In this document: piece after piece, positions 6,783-12,131 of the stretch
Position numbering within the stretch: position 1 is the first letter of the stretch
Layout of the letters: each line of letters opens with the position of its first letter
Source: DASVXQ01 sp046727955
GTDB taxonomy: Bacteria; Actinomycetota; CALGFH01
DNA: 12,234 nt
Reading direction: 5' to 3'
Assembly: GCA_046727955.1 (NCBI GenBank)
Contig: JBKPDO010000281.1
Location: forward strand, 1-12,234
The notes under the pieces: generated by a model
Seen by the model: only the letters and a program-made list of their open reading frames with translations
Told to the model about the DNA's origin: nothing
The model's database searches: none
Translations under genes and position numbers: made by a program

Positions 6783-8083
6783 TGCACGCCTCCCCAACCC
6801 GCTGGCGGATTGTCGTCGACCTCTCCTCGCATCCCTGTTATCCCCCCGAGGGCTCGCACCAGGTCGAGCTCCTCGGCGACCACACTGGCGAGACGGCGGA
6901 TGCCTTCGCGGATGCGATCAGGTGTCGGGAAGCAGTAGGAGAGGCGAGCGTGGGAGGTGCCCTGGCCGTCGGCGTAGAAGGCGCCGCCCGGCACGTAGGC
7001 CACCCGTGCCGCGATCGCCTTGGCCAGCATCGCCCGGGCGTCGAGTTGCTCGGGCAGTTCGAGCCACACGTAGAAGCCACCCTGCGGTCGGCTCCACCTC
7101 GCCCCGGCAGGAAAGTCCTCGTCCATGGCGTCGAGCATCGCGTCCCGGCGCTCGCGGTAGACGTCTCGGAGCGCCTTCAGGGTCTCCTGCCACGGATAGT
7201 GCGCAAAGTAGCGATAGGCGACCGACTGCGCGAAGCTGGATGAGCACAGGTCGGCTGCCTCCTTCACGAGCACCATTCGCTCCCGAAGCGCGGGCGGCAC
7301 CAATGCCCAACCGATCCGCAGGCCTGGACAGAACACTTTGGAGAGCGAGCCGAGATAGACGACGTTCTCCGCGTCATCAGCGCGGAGCGCGGGTGGAGGA
7401 TCGCTCTCGAATCCCAGCCGGCCGTAGGGGTTGTCCTCGACGACCAGCACGTCATGGCGGCGAGCGAGGTCGAGCACGCGGTCCCGCCGCGCGGCGGCCA
7501 TGGTGACTCCGGCTGGATTGTGATAATTCGGTACAGTATAGATGAACTTAGCCCGTCGTCCCTCACTGTCCAGTCGGTCGAGGGTCTCGCCGAGCGCCTC
7601 CGGGTCCAACCCTTGGCCGTCCAATGGCACGTGCCGTACCTCGACCTGATATTGCGAGAACGCAGAGAGCGCGCCGACGTAGGACGGCCCCTCGGCAACG
7701 ATCACGTCCCCGGGATCGCAGAACATTCGTGCGAGCAGGTCGAGTGCCTGCTGTGAGCCAGCCGTGACGATGATCTCTTCCCCTGAGGCGTGGATGCCCT
7801 CGTGGGTCATCAAGTCGGACAGCGCCTCTCTTAGGCGAGGGTCGCCCTGGCCGCCCAGATACTGCAGCGAGGCCGGGCCTTCCTGAGCCAGCACTTCGGC
7901 GACCACCTGGCCGATGACGTCGAAGGGCAGCGCAGAGGTGAACGGCATCCCACCGGCCAGGCTCACCACCTCTGGCCGCGCCGCCACAGCGAAGAGTGCG
8001 CGAATCTCGGAAGCCGTCATCGCCCGGGTGCCGTGGGCGTAGCGGTCGAGGAAGGGATCGTCAGCATGCATGCGCGCTAGCAT
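6779..8083 (-). CDS. PLP-dependent aminotransferase, LysN/MocR-aminotransferase-like (fold type I)
   Basis: The protein resembles 2-aminoadipate transaminases (LysN) and the aminotransferase half of MocR regulators, but has no DNA-binding domain. Seen: SLAGGMPF (41-48), GSQQALDLLAR (109-119, phosphate loop), TVPNYHNPAGVTM (183-195, PLP-contact Asn), VVEDNPYGRL (214-223, Asp and Tyr near the PLP ring), SLSKVFCPGLRIGW (246-259, Schiff-base Lys249) and HARLSYCFP (378-386, substrate-carboxylate Arg380). The length of 434 aa fits. The substrate cannot be told; family members use lysine-pathway, branched-chain or aromatic amino acids. Its stop overlaps the ddl GTG, so the two are one operon, suggesting but not proving a link to cell-wall amino-acid supply. 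ATG 8083 has no close Shine-Dalgarno; ATG 8071 is an alternative. Confidence 0.9.
   Translation of the reverse strand: MLARMHADDPFLDRYAHGTRAMTASEIRALFAVAARPEVVSLAGGMPFTSALPFDVIGQVVAEVLAQEGPASLQYLGGQGDPRLREALSDLMTHEGIHASGEEIIVTAGSQQALDLLARMFCDPGDVIVAEGPSYVGALSAFSQYQVEVRHVPLDGQGLDPEALGETLDRLDSEGRRAKFIYTVPNYHNPAGVTMAAARRDRVLDLARRHDVLVVEDNPYGRLGFESDPPPALRADDAENVVYLGSLSKVFCPGLRIGWALVPPALRERMVLVKEAADLCSSSFAQSVAYRYFAHYPWQETLKALRDVYRERRDAMLDAMDEDFPAGARWSRPQGGFYVWLELPEQLDARAMLAKAIAARVAYVPGGAFYADGQGTSHARLSYCFPTPDRIREGIRRLASVVAEELDLVRALGGITGMRGEVDDNPPAGWGGVQ
6789..6795 (-). promoter_or_regulatory. Ribosome binding site that fixes the ddl start
   Basis: GGGGAGG on the minus strand lies 6 nt before GTG 6782 and inside the last codons of the aminotransferase gene. 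It is the reason for shortening ddl by five codons relative to ATG 6797, which it cannot serve because it lies at or after that codon. Confidence 0.7.
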
Positions 8084-8245
8084 ACGACAGCAGGCCTTCT
8101 CCCTCGACGACTACGGCCTTGTGCTGCGAGGATCCGAGGCCCGTCTGCCCGCCGCTCGCTTCCTCTTGCTACCCTGACGGGGCAGGCCGGTCACGACGAG
8201 TAACTGTCGTCATGGCCATGCGGACGCTCGATTGGAGAGCTGCTC
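8084..8245. promoter_or_regulatory. Divergent intergenic region between the aminotransferase and small-peptide/GNAT operons
   Basis: This 162-bp gap must hold promoters for both directions. I find no clear -10/-35 pair. A short inverted repeat (ACGAC/GTCGT around 8196-8213) is present but too weak to call an operator. Confidence 0.35.
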
Positions 8246-8377
8246 GTGCCCAGACCTTCCTCATGGTTGCTGCAGCGCGTCGGGAAGGGCTTCCTCCTGG
8301 GTATGGTCGCCGGGCTCCTCTGGGGTCTCTGCGCGATCCCGCGGCGCGGGCGGCCAGTGCTTCGAGAGGCCAGATAG
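8246..8377 (+). CDS. Small single-TM peptide (43 aa), first gene of the GNAT operon
   Basis: This short gene runs from GTG 8246, with GGAGAG 6 nt upstream, to TAG 8375-8377. The peptide has a basic, Trp-containing start (PRPSSWLLQRVGKG), one hydrophobic segment (FLLGMVAGLLWGLCAIP, about residues 16-32) and a strongly basic tail (RRGRPVLREAR), so it should be a membrane peptide with one span. Its stop is 2 nt before the GTG of the acetyltransferase gene, indicating translational coupling. I do not recognise a family and give no function. The Shine-Dalgarno, the hydrophobicity pattern and the exact fit against the next start support it as real. The rival reading, a longer GNAT N-terminus in the other frame, gives an Arg/Ala-rich sequence unlike the family. 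Confidence 0.6.
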   Translation: MPRPSSWLLQRVGKGFLLGMVAGLLWGLCAIPRRGRPVLREAR

Positions 8378-8379
8378 TC

Positions 8380-9012
8380 GTGGGCAGGAAGGTCGTTCCC
8401 CTCAACCTCCCCGGGCTCGATCTGTTGCCGGAGCCGTGCAGGCGGTGCGCGTTCTGGGAACTTGGCCCCAAGGCGCGCCCGCTCGGTTCGGACGAGGCGG
8501 GTCTGCAGAAGGAGGCATGGCTGTCGTCGATTGTTCTTGAATGGGGCCCGGCTGGCCATGTGCTTCTGGTGGATGGCGCGCCCGCCGGTTACTCGCTATA
8601 CGCACCCGCCCGCTTCCTGGAGCAGGCCAGCTCTCAGGCGGCGAGGCCGGTGAGCCGGGACGCAGTCCTGCTTGCAACCCTGGTGGTGGCGCCTGAGTTC
8701 GAGGGTCAGGGGATTGGCCGAGTCCTTCTCCAGGTGATGGCCCGCGACCTGATCAAGCGGAAAGTCCGTGCGGTCGAGGCATTCGCCGATCGCGTGTGGA
8801 CCGGGCGCAACTGCCACGTCCCTATTCAGTTCCTAGAGGCGTGTGGGTTCCAGATTGTGCGCGAGCATCCCCGCTACCCCTTGCTGCGCATGGACCTCCG
8901 TACCGTCTTGCGCTGGAAGGATGCGCGCGAGGCCGCGCTCGAGGCACTCAGAGTTCCAGCTCACGGGCAGCCGGTACTGCGGCCGGTGCCCTCGACGCGC
9001 CGGCGCTCCTGA
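8380..9012 (+). CDS. GNAT-family N-acetyltransferase of the parAB-trx neighbourhood
   Basis: GNAT enzymes move an acetyl group from acetyl-CoA to an amine; the substrate of this family is unknown to me. The start at GTG 8380 gives 210 aa, has GAGAGG 10 nt upstream and matches the N-terminus I recall for actinobacterial homologues beside parB/trxA (VVPL..L..LPEPCRRC.FWEL). Seen: Cys20-x2-Cys23 followed by FWELGP, KEAWLSSIVLEWG (45-57), VDGAPAGYSLYAP (64-76), the strand AVLLATLVVAPEFEGQGIGRVLL (95-117) with acetyl-CoA loop QGIGR, and HPRYPLLRMDL (163-173). The frame continues upstream to 7996 but that part overlaps the aminotransferase gene and is not family-like. It is transcribed with the small membrane peptide and followed by a strong terminator hairpin. 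Confidence 0.88.
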   Translation: MGRKVVPLNLPGLDLLPEPCRRCAFWELGPKARPLGSDEAGLQKEAWLSSIVLEWGPAGHVLLVDGAPAGYSLYAPARFLEQASSQAARPVSRDAVLLATLVVAPEFEGQGIGRVLLQVMARDLIKRKVRAVEAFADRVWTGRNCHVPIQFLEACGFQIVREHPRYPLLRMDLRTVLRWKDAREAALEALRVPAHGQPVLRPVPSTRRRS

Positions 9013-9029
9013 GCGCCCGATCGGCATAG

Positions 9030-9063
9030 CAGGGGCCCGGCTCCGTGGGGAGCCGGGCCCCTG
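9030..9063. terminator. Strong bidirectional hairpin between GNAT gene and trxA
   Basis: CAGGGGCCCGGCTC (9030-9043) pairs perfectly over 14 bp with GAGCCGGGCCCCTG (9050-9063) around a 6-nt loop CGTGGG. It lies 18 bp after the GNAT stop and 66 bp beyond the trxA stop, between convergent genes, so it can serve both. No T-tract follows on either strand, as is common for actinobacterial terminators. Confidence 0.85.
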
Positions 9064-9128
9064 TGGAATGGTGGGATGCTTGTGAAGGTGTCGACCGATC
9101 CGAAGTGTCGAAGTTCGTGTCGAGAGTC

Positions 9129-9449
9129 TCAGCCGACGAACTCGGAGAGCTCTGCGACGAGGTCTCGCTTTGAGCTGAAGCCGACCAGTCGCTTCTTCTC
9201 AACACCACCGACGAACAGCATCAGGGTCGGAATGCTCAGAACCCCATAGCGCCGTGCCACGTCGGGGTTCTCGTCGACGTTTAGCTTGACGATCTCGAGC
9301 TTGCCGTCCTGTTCCTTTCCGATCTCCTCCAGGACGGGCGCGATCATCTTGCAGGGGCCACACCATTCAGCCCAGAAGTCGACCAGGACCGGACCTTCGG
9401 ACCGAAGCACATCGGTCTCGAACGTGGCGTCGGTGACGGCTTTGCTCAT
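9129..9449 (-). CDS. trxA: Thioredoxin (TrxA)
   Basis: This is a small cytoplasmic disulfide reductase that is recycled by thioredoxin reductase and NADPH. The 106-aa protein has the complete fold signature: VLVDFWAEWCGPCKMIAPVL (21-40) with the redox pair Cys30/Cys33 in WCGPC, LNVDENPDVARRYGV (56-70), and the cis-proline motif SIPT (72-75) followed by GG (81-82). ATG 9449 gives the standard N-terminus (MSKAVTDATFE); the frame extends upstream to 9578 with Arg/Gly-rich sequence unlike thioredoxins. No Shine-Dalgarno directly precedes the ATG. Instead a 12-codon leader ORF with an excellent one ends on it, so translation is probably coupled. A GGAAT-N19-GTT motif about 120 bp upstream suggests sigma-R-type control shared with trxB. 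Confidence 0.95.
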   Translation of the reverse strand: MSKAVTDATFETDVLRSEGPVLVDFWAEWCGPCKMIAPVLEEIGKEQDGKLEIVKLNVDENPDVARRYGVLSIPTLMLFVGGVEKKRLVGFSSKRDLVAELSEFVG

Positions 9450-9484
9450 ATGCGCGGTGCGATCGAGGGGAGCCCCCTCGGCAC
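9446..9484 (-). CDS. 12-residue leader ORF overlapping the trxA start
   Basis: GTG 9484 is preceded, 4 nt away, by AAGGAGGT (9489-9496), a near-perfect anti-16S match. It encodes MPRGLPSIAPRI and stops at a TGA (9448-9446) that overlaps the trxA ATG as ATGA. trxA itself lacks a close Shine-Dalgarno, so ribosomes probably load here and reinitiate on trxA. The peptide sequence suggests no obvious sensing function. Coordinates follow directly from the sequence; the role is inference. Confidence 0.5.
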   Translation of the reverse strand: MPRGLPSIAPRI

Positions 9485-9488
9485 CTCC

Positions 9489-9496
9489 ACCTCCTT
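9489..9496 (-). promoter_or_regulatory. Strong Shine-Dalgarno in the trxA leader
   Basis: AAGGAGGT on the minus strand is the strongest ribosome-binding sequence in this intergenic region. It is about 39 nt from the trxA ATG, too far to serve it directly, but ideally spaced for the leader ORF's GTG. Confidence 0.65.
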
Positions 9497-9569
9497 GGAC
9501 TCGTAATTCTCGGCGGCGCCTTCGATCCGAGGACGACTCCCAGGATCGACCCGCCGCCACGTGACAGTT

Positions 9570-9596
9570 AACGGGCACGGGGGTACCGGCTATTCC
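9570..9596 (-). promoter_or_regulatory. Sigma-R/sigma-H-type promoter of trxA
   Basis: On the minus strand GGAAT (9596-9592) is followed after 19 nt by GTT (9572-9570). GGAAT-N18/19-GTT is the known consensus of the redox-stress ECF sigma factors SigR (Streptomyces) and SigH (Mycobacterium), whose classical targets are thioredoxin genes. Transcription would start near 9563 and give a leader of roughly 115 nt. Confidence 0.68.
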
Positions 9597-9613
9597 AGAC
9601 CTCTCATCTCACG

Positions 9614-9650
9614 CGGCACGACGCCTGGGGACCTCGTGCCGTCCTATACT
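9614..9650 (+). promoter_or_regulatory. Inverted repeat and -10 element upstream of the membrane-protein locus
   Basis: CGGCACGA (9614-9621) and TCGTGCCG (9634-9641) are perfect 8-bp inverted repeats with a 12-nt spacer, an operator-like dyad. Four bases later lies TATACT (9645-9650), close to the -10 consensus. No -35 match is seen, and the dyad occupies that position. A start near 9657 would lead into GTG 9691, which has GGAG 9 nt upstream. Confidence 0.45.
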
Positions 9651-9690
9651 GCCCCGGTTGCTTGCCTCGTAATCACCGGAGCGATCGTCG

Positions 9691-9782
9691 GTGCGTCCCC
9701 TTCCTCGCTACACGCTCGCCGCGATGGCTGCGTTCGTGACCTTCGAACTATGGGTGCCTTTGGTCGCATTCGTCCTTGCGAG
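9691..9782 (+). other. Probable 5' part of the membrane-protein gene, in a different frame
   Basis: From GTG 9691 (GGAG at 9678-9681) this frame encodes a basic start and a convincing first transmembrane segment (AAMAAFVTFELWVPLVAFVLAS). Beyond about 9785 it turns into a Ser/Gly/Arg-rich run and stops at 9876, while the neighbouring frame begins a second transmembrane segment at the same place. The simplest reading is one two-TM gene broken by a one-base shift near 9776-9795. Confidence 0.45.
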
Positions 9783-10264
9783 CACTTGCAGGTCCGACAG
9801 TTCCTACCGCTGTCCAGGCTCTGGCCTCCCTGTTGGGTCTGGCGGTGCCAGTCGTGGTAGGGCTGGCGCTTTCTGACTATCTGGCTGACCGGCGCGGCCT
9901 TGTCAAGCCCTATCAGCCCAAGCGTCGACCGACGGATGCCGCGGATGCACAGGGCCCGAACGGCGATGGCACAGGTGTCGAGGATCTGGAGGGCGCGAAT
10001 GAAGAGCGCCCGGGGCCGGTGAAGGCTCTGACCTGGAAGGCTCTGACCTGGAAGGCTCTGACCTGGAAGGCTCTGACCTGGAAGGCTCCGACGCGGAACG
10101 GCCCGGCCGGAAGGCTCGGCTGGGGAGGCCTTGCCCCGGACGATTCCAATGGTGAGGGCTCCGCGGAGGAGGGCACACACGGACGCAGGATGGGACGGCG
10201 ACGCAGGCGCCTAAAGGGTGGTCGCGGTCCTCTGCGGCTCCGAGTTGTCCGTGGTGGCACCTAA
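9776..10264 (+). CDS. Hypothetical membrane protein with a 15-bp repeat region (likely frameshifted)
   Basis: The frame starts at a TTG without a Shine-Dalgarno and gives 162 aa: a hydrophobic span (ALASLLGLAVPVVVGLALSDY, about 15-35), a basic DRRGLVKPYQPKRRP stretch, an acidic segment (VEDLEGANEERPGP), four-plus repeats of KALTW, and a very basic end. The true gene probably begins at GTG 9691 in another frame, which supplies a first TM segment, promoter and ribosome site. A second shift is suspected at the repeats: in the 9691 frame they read Gly-Ser-Asp-Leu-Glu and end DAERPGRK, echoing DLEGANEERPG just upstream. The 3' end overlaps trxB by 54 bp. I do not recognise a family. It is a decayed or mis-assembled gene, or an ordinary unknown. 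Confidence 0.42.
   Translation: MRALAGPTVPTAVQALASLLGLAVPVVVGLALSDYLADRRGLVKPYQPKRRPTDAADAQGPNGDGTGVEDLEGANEERPGPVKALTWKALTWKALTWKALTWKAPTRNGPAGRLGWGGLAPDDSNGEGSAEEGTHGRRMGRRRRRLKGGRGPLRLRVVRGGT
10021..10095 (+). repeat. 15-bp tandem repeat, four perfect copies plus one degenerate
   Basis: GAAGGCTCTGACCTG repeats exactly four times (10021-10080), then once as GAAGGCTCCGACGCG (10081-10095). The unit is a multiple of three, so copy-number change keeps the frame. It reads Lys-Ala-Leu-Thr-Trp in the open frame and Gly-Ser-Asp-Leu-Glu in the frame of GTG 9691. Confidence 0.97.
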
Positions 10265-11203
10265 GTCGTAGTCGTGTTCCTCGAGCCAGCGCTCGGCGTC
10301 GATCGCCGCGGCGCAGCCCGTGCCGGCGGCGGTGACCGCCTGCCGGTAGGTCCGGTCGACCACGTCTCCAGCTGCGAACACGCCATCCACGCTCGTCGCG
10401 GTGCCCGGCGTCTCGACCACGATGTAGCCGGCGTTGTCCAGCTCGAGCTGGCCCCCGAACAACTCGGTGTTGGGCAGGTGGCCGATGGCCAGGAACACAC
10501 CGTCCACGTGCAGTGGTGACACGGTCCCGTCCACGACGTTGCGGAGCTGCACTCCGGTTACGGCCTTGTCTCCATGGACCTCCTCGACGACCGAGTTCCA
10601 GACGAAGTCGATCTTGGGGTTGGCGAAGGCCCGGTCCTGCATGACCTTGGAGGCGCGCAGCCGGTCGCGCCGGTGGACAACCGTCACCTTGGTCGCGAAC
10701 CTGGTCAGGAAGAGTGCCTCTTCCATTGCTGAGTCCCCACCACCGACGACCACAAGCTCCTTGTCGCGGAAGAAGAAGCCGTCGCAAGTGGCGCAGCTGG
10801 AGACCCCGCGGCCGAGCAGGCGGCGCTCGGAGTCGAGTCCTAGCATCTTCGCCTTGGCGCCGGTCGTGATGATCATCGCCTTGCCCGCGTACTCCTCGTC
10901 GTCGGCCCACGCGCGGAAAGGGGGCCCAGAGAGGTCGACCTTGGTCGCGTTGGCCGTGACGAACTCGGCTCCGAAGCAGACGGCCTGCTCGCGCATATTG
11001 GATATCAGCTCTGGGCCGAGGATGCCCGTGGGAAAGCCTGGGTAGTTCTCCACCTCGGTAGTGAGCATCAGCTGGCCACCTGCCTCGGCGCCTTCGATGA
11101 CTATCGGGTGCAGGTTAGCGCGTGCGGTATAGAGCGCCGCGGTCAGGCCGGCGGGACCCGAGCCGACGATCAACACCGGAGCGGTGGTGCGGGACGTGGC
11201 CAT
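10211..11203 (-). CDS. trxB: Thioredoxin reductase (TrxB)
   Basis: This FAD flavoenzyme passes electrons from NADPH to thioredoxin. The 330-aa protein has the standard low-molecular-weight architecture: FAD-binding VLIVGSGPAGLTAALYTARA (10-29), GGQLMLTTEVENYPGFP (42-58), redox-active Cys137-Ala-Thr-Cys140-Asp, NADPH-binding VVVGGGDSAMEEA (151-163) with HRRDRLRASK (177-186), and the C-terminal FAD motif GVFAAGDVVDRTYRQAVTAAGTG (274-296). ATG 11203 is chosen because the family motif begins a few residues later; AAGGAGG lies 12 nt upstream, a little far. The frame extends to 11287 without family resemblance. A GGAAT-N18-GTT promoter lies just upstream. trxA is not directly downstream, as it often is; a separate plus-strand locus lies between them. 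Confidence 0.96.
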   Translation of the reverse strand: MATSRTTAPVLIVGSGPAGLTAALYTARANLHPIVIEGAEAGGQLMLTTEVENYPGFPTGILGPELISNMREQAVCFGAEFVTANATKVDLSGPPFRAWADDEEYAGKAMIITTGAKAKMLGLDSERRLLGRGVSSCATCDGFFFRDKELVVVGGGDSAMEEALFLTRFATKVTVVHRRDRLRASKVMQDRAFANPKIDFVWNSVVEEVHGDKAVTGVQLRNVVDGTVSPLHVDGVFLAIGHLPNTELFGGQLELDNAGYIVVETPGTATSVDGVFAAGDVVDRTYRQAVTAAGTGCAAAIDAERWLEEHDYDLGATTDNSEPQRTATTL

Positions 11204-11274
11204 CAGCCCTGAGAGCCTCCTTGTCGGGATCGAGCGCGACACGGATTGTGCGCTGTGTCGCTGCCGAGGTGGAA

Positions 11275-11300
11275 AACAGATTCCCACGCCAGGCTATTCC
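11275..11300 (-). promoter_or_regulatory. Sigma-R/sigma-H-type promoter of trxB
   Basis: On the minus strand GGAAT (11300-11296) is separated by exactly 18 nt from GTT (11277-11275), a full match to the SigR/SigH consensus known upstream of trxB in Streptomyces and Mycobacterium. The motif starts GGAATAGCC, as does the one before trxA. Predicted start near 11268 gives a leader of about 65 nt. Confidence 0.78.
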
Positions 11301-11341
11301 ATGCCTGCTGGGCAGGGGTGGCAAGGGGGAGAGGCCGGAGC

Positions 11342-11481
11342 GCAGGGGTGGCAGGGGCCGGGGTGGCAGGGGCCGGGGTGGCAGGGGCCGGGGTGGGGGC
11401 GGTAGGGGTCCGGGAACGGCAGGGGTGGGGGTGTGAAGGGTCGGGGGTGGCAGGGTCGGGGGTGGCAGGGTCGGGGTGGGG
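11342..11481 (+). repeat. G-rich minisatellite with 15-bp units (quadruplex-prone)
   Basis: The unit GCAGGGGCCGGGGTG occurs three times without change (11351-11395), preceded by a shortened copy (11342-11350). A related unit GGGTCGGGGGTGGCA occurs twice exactly (11438-11467) and once partly (11468-11481). Each unit carries two runs of three to five G on the plus strand. It fills much of the non-coding 338 bp between divergent trxB and the B-box gene. Confidence 0.93.
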
Positions 11482-11541
11482 AGGGGAGGGATGGAGAAGG
11501 CGGTCAGGATAGAACGTGCTGCGCGGTATGCTGTTGTCGAT

Positions 11542-12033
11542 ATGAGCGCTGAGCCTGCGCACGTGGCTCCCGCGTGCGTGAACCATCCCCAAGTCGAGAC
11601 CCGCCTCACCTGCTCGAGCTGTGGCGACCCCATCTGCCCGCGTTGCATGGTGAGCACGGTCGTCGGCCAGAAGTGCCCGCGCTGCGCGAGGCAGTCGGCC
11701 AGGGCCAAGGGCACCCCGGACACGGTCGTCCTGCTCCGGGGTCTCGGCGCCGGCTTCGCGATTGCCGCGCTGGGGGCGCTGCTCGTCCTCAAGGTTGGCC
11801 TGTTCGGGCTGCTGCTGGCGGTTGGGTACGGCTTCCTGGTCGGCCAGGCGGTGCGCTGGGGCGCGCGGCGCCGCGTCCACACGCGGCTCGGGGTGGCCGC
11901 GGTGGCGGCGGTGGTCCTCGGGCTCGGCGGCGTCGCGGCGATCCTCGGGGTTCCCTTGCTCGCCCCGCAGTTGCTGCTGTTCCTCCTGCTCGGCGGTGGC
12001 GTGGCGTTCGTCAGAGCCAGCGGCATCTGGTGA
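11542..12033 (+). CDS. B-box-type zinc-finger integral membrane protein
   Basis: The 163-aa protein begins with a compact Cys/His cluster: C12-x2-H15, C24-x2-C27, C32-x2-C35 and C45-x2-C48, eight ligands able to bind two zincs as in B-box and related actinobacterial zinc-binding N-termini. A short linker leads to hydrophobic segments at about 63-101 (probably two spans) and 117-158 (probably two spans) and a short end. Similar zinc modules precede rhomboid or other membrane domains in actinobacteria, but here no rhomboid GxSx motif is seen, so no protease role is claimed. ATG 11542 lacks a Shine-Dalgarno. TATGCT at 11527-11532 could be a -10 that makes a nearly leaderless mRNA. The alternative ATG 11491 follows GGAGGGGAGGG and adds 17 residues. 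Confidence 0.8.
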   Translation: MSAEPAHVAPACVNHPQVETRLTCSSCGDPICPRCMVSTVVGQKCPRCARQSARAKGTPDTVVLLRGLGAGFAIAALGALLVLKVGLFGLLLAVGYGFLVGQAVRWGARRRVHTRLGVAAVAAVVLGLGGVAAILGVPLLAPQLLLFLLLGGGVAFVRASGIW

Positions 12034-12039
12034 GGCATC

Positions 12040-12057
12040 GCCCGCCGCAGGGCGGGC
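12040..12057 (+). terminator. Hairpin after the B-box membrane protein gene
   Basis: GCCCGCC (12040-12046) pairs with GGCGGGC (12051-12057) around the loop GCAG, starting 6 bp after the stop codon. There is no T-tract. Position and GC strength suit a terminator of actinobacterial type. Confidence 0.45.
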
Positions 12058-12131
12058 CGGGCGCCGGTCCTGCCCTCGGCGCGCCGTGGGCGGGACCCTC
12101 TGACGCTCCTATAGATGTCAAGCGGGAGGTC

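Noticed and set aside
7996..8379. 128-codon N-terminal extension of the GNAT frame
   Set aside because: It runs antisense over the aminotransferase start and across the small membrane-peptide gene, and does not resemble GNAT N-termini.
9644..10180. Minus-strand frame with Gln-Ser-Leu-Pro-Gly repeats
   Set aside because: The repeats only reflect the 15-bp array read backwards. There is no ribosome site, it crosses the opposing promoter, and its composition is not protein-like.
11342..11481. CRISPR-like repeats
   Set aside because: The units are directly adjacent with no unique spacers, so this is a minisatellite, not a CRISPR array.
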